NCBI GenBank assembly: GCA_030490835.1
Contig: CM059972.1
Coordinates: 32,963,452 to 33,027,451, forward strand
Origin: Annona cherimola
Lineage: Eukaryota > Streptophyta > Magnoliopsida > Magnoliales > Annonaceae
Reading direction: 5' to 3'
Length of the DNA stretch: 64,000 bases
In this document: positions 56,166-64,000 of the stretch, one piece after another
Layout of the letters: the number at the start of each line of letters is the position of its first letter
Position numbering within the stretch: the stretch's first letter is position 1
Program-made: the position numbers and the translations under genes
Notes under the pieces: generated by a model
The model's database searches: none
Told to the model about the DNA's origin: nothing
Seen by the model: only the letters and a program-made list of their open reading frames with translations

Positions 56166-56339
56166 CTAGATCTACATGTTTAAGAGGTTATGATACTTCT
56201 ATATTGATATGAAATGATATGCGAGAAACATATATAGATGTGTGTGCTTGAATATGAATAATGTTGTGAATATTATAAATGTTAGTATTACAAGAACGTT
56301 ATGATACTAACCAAAGTTTTATGCATGTAGAAAGAAAAA

Positions 56340-57690
56340 ATGTCAACTACTTGAGCCAGAACTAGGCTGAATAAAGGGAAGGCACCAATAGGAGAATCGG
56401 TTAGCCAACCCGAAGTAGGAGAAACCAGTAAACAGACAAAAAGGTCCAAATCAAGAAGACAGACGTCAAGGACCCATTAACAACGGGAAGAGGCTAGCTC
56501 TGAATTCCATGTAGAAAGGAGAGCTAACCAAGAAAGGCAAATAGAAGAAAGGATAGCTGCGGCTGTGGAAAAGGCGATGCAGCAATGGGCAACCCAGGCT
56601 GCCGGTATAATACAAGGTATGTGGAAAAGAAATTGGCAGGCCCCACCGCAAGGTGATAATGGGGAAAGACCCGGCCCATCGGCCAACTCAAATTTTTTTA
56701 GAGATATAGAAGATGCCCTCCTAGAGGCTGATAGAAAGGCTATTAATGCCTTTCTAGCCAAATGACCCCCTAAGTTTGCTGGGGAACCAGACCCCATCAT
56801 TGCAGAGCAATGGATCATGGAGATCAAAAAGTTATTTAGGATTTTGCCCTGCAATGATCAACAGAAAGTTCTATGTGCTACCCACCTGCTAATAAAAGAC
56901 GCTTATGAATGATGGGAAACATTGATGGTTACCATGCCACGCCCAGAGCAGGTTAAGTGGCAAGAATTTTTAGAAGAATTTAATAAAGAATATCTTCCAG
57001 TAGGCTTACAGAGCCAAAAAGGCAAGATTACGGTGACTGAATATGCAACAAGATTCAATGCCTTGGTTAGGTATGTACCATGGATCGCCAATGTGCCAGA
57101 GAATAAGGCACAAAGGTTCCAACATGGGCTGAGACTCCAATTAAGGGAGGGACTAACCCCATTACTAAAAAGAGATTATGCCTCTAGTATAGAAAGAGCT
57201 AGGGCATTAGAAATGGAGTCCATGAGGACACAAGAGCTTAGGCAAGCTCAAGGGCAATTTTTCTCGACTCCCAAGGGAAATGGGGCTAAGAGAGAAAAGG
57301 ACGAGAAGACAATGGATGGAAAGGAGGAATCCAGTTCCAAGGGAAAGAGCACCTCACCTTGCAAAACTTGCCATAAGCACCACTCCGACAAATGCCTCCA
57401 AGGATTGAGGAAATATTTTAAGTGTGGTCAAGCGGGACATATGGCTCGAAAATGCAAAATGATCAAGTGCTTCATGTGTGGCCAAGTCGGGCATATATCA
57501 TCTAACCGCCCGAACAAACCACAGGAAGCTCCAACTCAAGGAAGGTTGGACCAGCAGAAAGCCCTAGCCATAGCCAACAACCCTGTGCGTATCCAAGCCC
57601 TCACCGGGATGGAATCTCAAGAAATAGAGGACAAAATGGTTACAGGTATGATTTACATTTCAGGAAATTCATTATTTAATACAAAGTGTT
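56340..57690 (+). pseudogene. gag of the right gypsy element (defective)
   Basis: ATG at 56340 opens MSTT, stop, ARTRLNKGKAPIGES. Later segments read EERIAAAVEKAMQQWATQAA, ADRKAINAFLAK, stop, PPKFAGEPDPIIAEQWIMEI, then the capsid core KWQEFLEEFNKEYLPVGLQS, ITVTEYATRFNALVRYVPWI and KRDYASSIERARALEMESM. The nucleocapsid has two knuckles, both damaged: YFKCGQAGHMARKC has Tyr for the first Cys, and CFMCGQVGHISSNR has Arg for the last. Stops at about 56352, 56478, 56762 and 56911 are mainly TGA or TAA. The frame ends after the start of protease. It closely resembles the gag at 60860-62521. Confidence 0.9.
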
Positions 57691-58076
57691 AAGCATTTAT
57701 TGAAATCATACCAGTACATAACCACACACGCACCATGGGTAGAGAAAACCAGTAATACCATGAATCCCCAGGATATAAAATGGCAAGTGAAGAATCAAGT
57801 ATGCAAGGCATGATAAGCATGATGATCCTATGATAGAAATTGAGGATAAATAGATGGGGTGCAATGATGAAGGGAATTGTTTGAAATTATTTTCCAATCT
57901 CAATACATTTAAAGATAGGCAAGAAAAAGAAGGGATTTCCCCCATATGAACTAGCAAAAGCCAGGAAAGGGTAATATACTTTTGAATATAGATGTTTAAT
58001 TATGTAGAAAAAGCAAAATGGAGTATTTGAAGGGCAACAGTTTTCGAGACGAAACCTATTGTAAGGGGGGGAGGAA
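57691..58076 (+). pseudogene. Collapsed pol remnant and polypurine tract
   Basis: The first 150 bases align with the protease start at 62560-62730 (GTACATAACCACACACGCAC against GTAACCACGCATGTACTACC), but the catalytic DSG part is lost. The rest has no pol domain, so RT, RNase H and integrase are deleted. Near the end are TTTTCGAGACGAAACCTATT and the tract TAAGGGGGGGAGGAA directly before the 3' LTR at 58077. Confidence 0.78.
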
Positions 58077-60688
58077 TGTGAAACCCCAATCTTAGACATA
58101 TATAAAACCCCAAGGTTGTTATGAAACCCAAACCATATAAGTGTCATTTCGGGTTGTAAACCCTAAGTAATATATTTGGAAAATGTACATTATGGGTATG
58201 AAATTATGTGGAAATAGAGGTTAAAATAATTTATGAAATTCGGATGAATAGTGCACGTGAATAGTGCATATGAATAGTAACCTTGGAATTAAGACACGTG
58301 ATTAAGAGTTAATTACTTGGATTAACTTAATCACAAAAAGACAAAAAGGGAGATTTAATCACTACAGGACAAAATAGCAGTACTTTTTGATATTTTAATA
58401 GAATTTTGGATTTTAGTGAAAAATTGAAGAAAAATTCATAACTTGCAATCCGAACGTCGGATTGAGAAAATTTTTTTTATGGATGGTTAAAAATTCATGA
58501 TGAACATGATGAATAGGTTAAGATGTGACGAAAATCACAAATCAAAGGTCAAGATGAAACGTCAAATGGTGATAAAAAAAGTAACTTATCTTTTTCATTA
58601 AATTACTTTTGACTTTTAATTAAAATAAATAATTAAAAAATAAAAAAAATTAAATGAAAAGGCAGCTATGGCAGGGATGTTGCAGGGGGTGGTTGGGAAA
58701 TTTAACCAAAATCAATGGTCCATGATCATCATCATCATAAACCACTGGTTAGGATTTATTTAGCTTAAATTAATTAATTTTAAAAAAATAATAATAGGGC
58801 TGCATAGGGTGGGCTGGAGTAGGCCTAGGGTGGGCTGCTCTTGGCTCAATGCACCTTTTTGAAATTATAAAAAACACATTTGCGATTTCACACCTTTTGC
58901 AAAGGGGGGTAAACTCTAATTTTATGAAAAATCAAGCCCTATAAATAGCAATCCCAGCTCCATTTGAGCATTTTTCACCCCCACCATGTTTTAGCCTTGA
59001 GGAGGAAGAAGAGGAGAAAGTTAGAGAGAGAAAGTATGAAAAAAAGAGGGATATCTCCACGTCAGGTAAGTCATTTCTTCCCAAATTTTTTTTGGGTGAT
59101 AAATAGGGTAAAGTCATGCTTAGATAATGCCTAAGCATGAGAAAATAAGTAAATTTGTAATGCTTAATTGAAATTATGCCGAAACATCGAACATTTGGAG
59201 CAAAGATAGAGCATTCGGGAAGATAGCATATGATATGTGTAAATAATGCTCCAGAATTGATAAAATGATGATTTGAGATAAATGAATATGATAAATATGA
59301 TGTTGGAATGATTTGGCCAAGTTAATAACGATAAATTCAAAATGTATAAATTTTTCCATGATATACTAAGCATAAGCTATGTCATGGTATTTTTTATTTT
59401 TGGAAAAAATGTCAATTTTTGGAACCCATAAACAGTAACCCATGTAGCTGTGAACAGTAACCTCGTTGTGAACAGTAACGTGAACAGTGATTTTTTATAG
59501 TAAATTGATACAATAATTTGCTACAGTAACTATGAACAGTAAACAGCGTGATTTTGGGAAAAATAGATATTTATTTTTATATTTTATGATGATATATGGA
59601 TGGAATTTTTAAAGGATTTATGGATAAAAATTTATATAAGGAGGTAATGACCAAGTATCTTTATAAAATTAACCTCTATAGAAATGAGGTAATGAATGAT
59701 TATAAAGCGTGCATGGGACATGAAATGATATAGATAAAATATCATTTTTCGTTGTATAGGAAAAGGAAAGGAAAAGGTGGAGGACACAGACTGAGGAGGT
59801 AAGCAAGCTATATGCTTTCTAAAATATTTCTAAATGATTGCAAATTGTTTGTTTATGTGTTTTATGAATTGAATTTAAGGATGACCATTCCTATAATGCT
59901 TTACATGAAATGATTGCTAACTGCTTATTAAATTATTTTCTAAATGATTTATCAAGTTTTATGGAGCATGTCATGTTGGCAAATGTGTATGTTCATGGTG
60001 CACAAGGAAGAGGCTTTGGTGGAGGTAGTAAGCGGGTCAGAGGGTCCCCCTTCATTATTGCCAAGTAGCAAGGGCTGTGTGCCGACGGTGTCCTCCCAGA
60101 GGTTGGAGGCACAAGGAAAGTCATGAATGTATGAATGCATTGCATTCTCATGAAATGCATGAAAAGGTTTCTGTCCCATTAGTAATTGATTACTTGGTAA
60201 GTGTCTCCGACCAAATGGGGAGAAATGCATTTGAATGAAAGAAAAATATTTACTTGCCAAAGGAAAAGGCTTGCTTACTGAGTATTATTAATCATGTGTT
60301 TTTAAAATGACAAACAGGCTATGGAGCTGACTCATAAAGGATGCCAGGTAGAAATGACCTGCAAAATTAATTGCAGTTCTATGTATTCATCCAAAGGGAC
60401 AAATGTATGAAAATCATGTTGAAGTCATGTTTTGTGGATATTACAAACATAATTGTACTTATGTGAATTATTTCAATAAAAAAAGATATGAATGGTTTTA
60501 TGATGATATGGATGAGTCTATTATGAATAAGGTGTATGCTTATGTGATGAAAGAAAAAGAGAAAAAAATTAGACGAGATCCAATTAAGTACCCGTCGCTT
60601 GATCAGGGCAACAATCCTGAGTCACATTTAACAATCGACAAGATCCCGAAGTAAGGCCTATGTGGACGCCTCAGTTTGGGGCGCCACA
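58077..60688 (+). mobile_element. 3' LTR of the right gypsy element, 2.61 kb
   Basis: It begins TGTGAAACCCCAATC after the polypurine tract and ends GTTTGGGGCGCCACA at 60688, followed by TGAAT. It is the same family as L6 and L7. Landmarks are a TATA box at 58940-58948, a CAGGTAAGTC donor-like site near 59066, GAACAGTAAC/GCTACAGTA motifs (59430-59545), an exon-like island (59760-59798) and an acceptor-like ACAAACAGG near 60317. It has no coding capacity. Confidence 0.92.
58940..58948 (+). promoter_or_regulatory. TATA box of the right 3' LTR
   Basis: TATAAATAG with leader GCAATCCCAGCTCCATTTGA, matching the L7 box and its ACTCCATTTGAG leader. A GTAAGT donor-like site lies about 125 bases downstream. 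Confidence 0.6.
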
Positions 60689-62521
60689 TGAATATTTAGA
60701 AAGAATGTCATGGTTGATACAAGTTCAAGGGTTAGAAAGAACAAAGAAAAAGAAGTGGCTACAGAAGTTCCTAGTTAACATGAAGTTGGTGAATCCAGTA
60801 GGCCAAAAAGAGACAGGTCTGGATTACAAGGGCAAAACCAAAGAAATCAACAAAGAAGGGTAGATGGAAGCCCAAAACCAATAAGAGATCAAGAGCAAAT
60901 CAAGCTCAAATGATTGAGGAAAGAGTAGCTTCAGCAATGAAAGAAGCTATGTAACAAGCTACGCATGATTGGGCAACCCAAGCTACAGACATAATACAAG
61001 GCTTGTGGGAGAGGACCCAACAGGCTCAGTTAGGGAGTGTTGAAAAAGAAGGACCAATTCCTATGGCTAACCCAGTTCCACCTACAACGCCTATAATGGA
61101 TGACCACTAGTTAATGGAAGCAGATAGGAGGGCAATAAATGCATTCCTTTCACAACGACCTCTTAAATTCTCAGGTGAATTGTGATATCCCACATCGATT
61201 AGGAAGAGGGAGGGAGCATGGGCTATAAGTGGAGGCCGCAGGAGTTACACTGTCTAGGCACCTTTTGGGGAAGGATGGGAGCGTGAACCCAAAAGGATAA
61301 AACCGTGCGGGTGAGGCTCAAAGCGGACAATACCTGTGACAGTAAGGGCCAGGGCGTCACATAATGGTATCAGAGCCGACTCCCAATGTCCTGCTGGTGT
61401 GTCCAGCGAGGGCGCTGGAGCCCTGAGGGGGGTGAATGTGATATCCCACATCAGTTAGGAAGAGGGAGGGAGCATGGGCTATAAGTGGAGGCCGCTGAAG
61501 TCACACTGTCGAGGTGCCTTTTGGGGAAGGGCAGGAGCATGAACCCAGAAGGATAAAACCGTGCAAGCGAGGCCCAAAGTGGACAATACCTGCGACAGTA
61601 AGGGCCAGGGTGTTACATGAACCCAACCCCGTCCAAGTTGAACAGTGGATGACGGAGATTAGAAAATTGTTCAAGATATCTCCATGCAATGACAGACAAA
61701 AAGTTTTATGTGGCACTCATTTGTTGGTGAAAGATGTACATGAGTGGTGGGAAACAATGCTGATTACTATGCCACACCCGGAGGAGGTGACATGGCAGAT
61801 GTTTGTGGAGGAATTTAACAAAGAATATCTTCCAGTTAGTTTGCAAAGCCAGAAAGTCATTGAATTTGAGAGGCTCTACCAAGGGAGGATAACAGTGACG
61901 GAATATGCCACCAAGTTTAATGCCTTTGTGAGGTATGTACCATGGATTGCCAATGTGTCAGAGAACAAGGCACAGAGATTTCAGCAGGGATTGAAGCCTT
62001 ATCTCAGAGAGAGTTTAGCCCCTCTACTGATTAAAGACTATGCTTCAAGTGTAGAAAGGGCTAGAGCCTTAGAAATTGAGTCAATGAGAACTCAAGAACT
62101 AAGGTTAGGATCCAAAATGTTCAACTTGGGTATGAAGGATGTTGAAATGGGGAAGGAAAAGGCTAGGAAAGGAGTTACAAAGAAAGGTAAAGGAGCCCCA
62201 AGGAAAAGAATGCCACCTGTTTGCAAGGTATGTCGAAGGCGCCATATAGGCAAATGTTTGAAAGGTTCAAACAAATGTTTTAAGTGTGGACAAATGGATC
62301 ACATAGCCAAGGAATGTGGCAAGGGAGAGACAAAGATGGTGAAATGCTATGTTTGTGACCAAGTTGGACACATAGCTCCAAATTGTCCAAACAAAGTACA
62401 AATGTCACAAGGACGTGGAAAGGCTGCACAGCCAAGGCTAGTAGGAGCAACTAACAGGCAGGGAACCTCTACAAATCCTGTGCAAATGCATGCTCTGACC
62501 CGGACTGAGTTGCAAGAGTAG
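60689..62521 (+). pseudogene. gag of a second gypsy element, interrupted by a TRIM
   Basis: Early frames give NQAQMIEERVASAMKEAM, stop, QATHDWATQATDIIQGLWER and ADRRAINAFLSQRPLKFSGE. There the TRIM (61181-61617) cuts in. The frame then resumes EPNPVQVEQWMTEIRKLFKI, SPCNDRQKVLCGTHLLVKDV, MFVEEFNKEYLPVSLQSQKV, ITVTEYATKFNAFVRYVPWI. Two intact zinc knuckles follow, CFKCGQMDHIAKEC and CYVCDQVGHIAPNC. It ends LTRTELQE and stop at 62521. The domain packages element RNA. Tekay-like by similarity to the other gag and to the attached RT. Its 5' LTR and primer site are not seen; the neighbouring LTR ends at 60688 in a presumed insertion, so the start is uncertain. Confidence 0.88.
61181..61617 (+). mobile_element. 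TRIM retrotransposon, complete, 437 bases
   Basis: Two 181-base LTRs (61181-61361 and 61437-61617) start TGTGATATCCCACATC and end with GCGTCACA or GTGTTACA. Between them are the primer site TGGTATCAGAGCC (61365-61377, exact for initiator Met tRNA), a 47-base spacer and the polypurine tract GAGGGGGGTGAA (61425-61436). Flanks TGAAT (61176-61180) and TGAAC (61618-61622) are the 5-base duplication with one change. The LTRs differ at about 21 positions by eye, mostly transitions, so the insertion is old or heavily methylation-decayed. No 5S-like sequence is present, so it is not Cassandra. Confidence 0.95.
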
Positions 62522-63080
62522 GAGGAGAAAGTGGTTATAGGTACGGTTTATATTTTAGGAAATTCGGCTATAACATTGTTTGATTCGGGTTCTAGTCATT
62601 CATTCATTACTTGCCAATATGTAACCACGCATGTACTACCGGTAGAGGAAACCAATAAAGTAATTCATGTTGAATCCTCTGTCTATAGGTTAGCCAGCTC
62701 TAGCTAAGTATGCAAGACATGTTCAATCACGATAGGATCAATGATTTTAGAAGCCGTCCTGATCCTATTACCCAAGATCGAGTTTGATGTGATACTGGGC
62801 ATGGATTGGTTAAGCCAATGGGGAGCAACGATTGACTGTAAAAATAAGAAAGTGTAGTTTGAAGCAGCTCTAGAAAAAGATGTAGCTATTGGAAGGCTAA
62901 GGTAGCCTGAGGATTCAACAATACTGATATCTTCAATGAAAGTGGTTAAAATGATCTGCCAAAATTGTCAAGCTTATTTGGTATCAGTACATGTGAAGAA
63001 AGAAAAGGAGGTGGAAATAAAACAAATTCCAGTGGTTAAAGAATTTTTGGATATTTCTCCGAAGGAATTGACTACATTAC
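62522..63080 (+). pseudogene. gypsy protease and linker
   Basis: After a stop at the gag end the same frame reads GTVYILGNSAITLFDSGSSH (catalytic DSG at 62582-62590), SFITCQYVTTHVLPVEETNK, then LILLPKIEFDVILGMDWLSQ and WGATIDCKNKKV. This is a retropepsin with the usual ILGMDWL block. The linker carries KVVKMICQNCQAYLVSVHVK and PVVKEFLDISPKELTTLPP, which leads into RT. Stops after LASSS, KNKKV and GRLR, and a later frameshift, show decay. Confidence 0.88.
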
Positions 63081-64000
63081 CTCCAAAAAAGGAGATGGCA
63101 TGACAATTGATATTATACCAGGCACAACTCCAATTTCTAAGGCCCCATATCGAATGACACAATCAGAAATGAATGAGTTGAGAACTCAAATACAGGAGCT
63201 ATTGGATAAAGGTTTTATCAGACCCAACATATCACCCTGAGGAGCTCCGGTGCTATTTGTGAGGAAAAAGGATGAGAGTCTTAGACTGTGCATTGATTAC
63301 AAGGAGTTGAACAGGGTTACGGTGAAAAACAAGTACCCTTTGCCCCAGGATCGATGATCTATTTGATCAGTTAAATGGAACTACAACATTTTCTAAAATA
63401 GATTTGTAATTGGGGTACCATCAGCTAAGGATAAGTGTTGTTGATGTTCACAAGACAGCTTTTTGAACAAGGTATGGATAATATGAATTTTTAGTGATGC
63501 CTTTTGGACTCACTAATGCCCCTGTTGTATTTATGGATATGATGAACAGAGTATTTCGAGATTATTTGGACCAATTTGTGGTCATTTTTATTGATGATAT
63601 CCTGATTTATTCCAAATCAGAAGAGGATCATGAAATTCATTTGAGAAGAGTATTGGAAAGGTTAAGAAAGGACAAACTATATGCCAAGCTAAAACAATGT
63701 GAGTTCTGGTTAAAGTAAGTAACATTTCTTGGGCATATAATCTCAGAAAAGGGTGTGCAAGTTGACCCACAGAAGATTGAAGCGGTTTTAAAGTGGCTGA
63801 GAACAACAACCATTACAGAAATCCAAAGTTTTCTGAGATTGGCAGGCTACTACAGAAGATTTGTGGAAGGTTTTTCACAACTATTAGCCCCACTGATGAG
63901 GTTGACTTGTAAAGGAGTCAAGTATGTATGGTCAGATGAATGCGAACGCAGTTTTCAAGAGTTGAATCAACGATTGGTAAAAGCGCCTATTATAACCCTA
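63081..64000 (+). pseudogene. gypsy reverse transcriptase (Tekay-like), runs off the window
   Basis: Domains in order: [74 protein letters not shown], a frameshift, TTTFSKIDL, stop, [27 protein letters not shown], the catalytic [11 protein letters not shown] (Asp pair 63593-63598), CEFWLK, stop, [20 protein letters not shown], then [20 protein letters not shown] toward RNase H at the edge. The sequence is closest to Tekay/Del chromoviruses and to the piece at 2919-3901. Many stops are TGA or TAA where related copies have TGG, CGA or CAA. It is not functional. Confidence 0.92.

Noticed and set aside
61181..61617. Cassandra-type TRIM with 5S rRNA promoter
   Set aside because: The LTRs contain no 5S-like internal promoter boxes that I can see.

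Overview
This window is nuclear DNA of a flowering plant with a large, repeat-rich genome. I found no intact host gene, tRNA or rRNA. It is a stack of nested LTR retrotransposons with a few DNA transposons and fragments of plant genes. The plant assignment rests on Tekay-type and Tat-type Ty3/gypsy domains, a plant mobile domain (PMD) gene, a TRIM with an initiator-Met-tRNA primer site, a hAT element, and pieces matching plant heme oxygenase, HOP/STI1 and DTW proteins. The species cannot be named from this sequence.

Left block (1-14186): a decayed Tekay-like gypsy element on the + strand. Its RT-RNase H piece (2919-3901) and integrase-chromodomain piece (12165-12842) run into its own 3' LTR (12880 onward). 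It is broken by LTR L1 (1-2918, holding solo LTR A at 572-2349) and by reverse LTR L2 (3902-12164, holding solo LTR L3 at 5385-9417).

Middle block (14187-48739): best read as one very large Tat-lineage gypsy element on the - strand. Its sense order is an upstream frame, two gag-like domains, protease, RNase H, a second (archaeal-type) RNase H and integrase. Reverse transcriptase is missing. Beyond pol lies an antisense, intron-containing PMD gene (21188-31346). Candidate LTRs lie at both ends (14187 to about 20935, and 47461-48739). The left one carries a chimera of HOP, DTW and heme oxygenase fragments, a hAT element (16931-18250) and a foldback MITE (19671-20051). Solo LTRs interrupt the element at 21726-27732, 32090-39260 (itself holding 32641-35121 and 36763-38467) and 44857-46362.

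Right block (48740-64000): a reverse Tekay-type 3' LTR (48740-52721) with the last codons of its chromodomain, then a Copia-type LTR (52788-54517) full of GTCGAC minisatellites. Next is a + strand gag-only gypsy derivative (partial 5' LTR 54618-55941, primer site, gag, 3' LTR 58077-60688). Last comes a second gypsy gag-protease-RT running off the window end, with a TRIM (61181-61617) inserted in its gag.

The points most worth a second look are four: splice-signal-flanked islands conserved inside LTRs of unrelated families, the intron-bearing antisense PMD gene tail-to-tail with Tat pol, the three-gene chimera inside a retroelement, and the arrays of small hairpins inside the 6 kb LTR. All coordinates of decayed regions are by eye.
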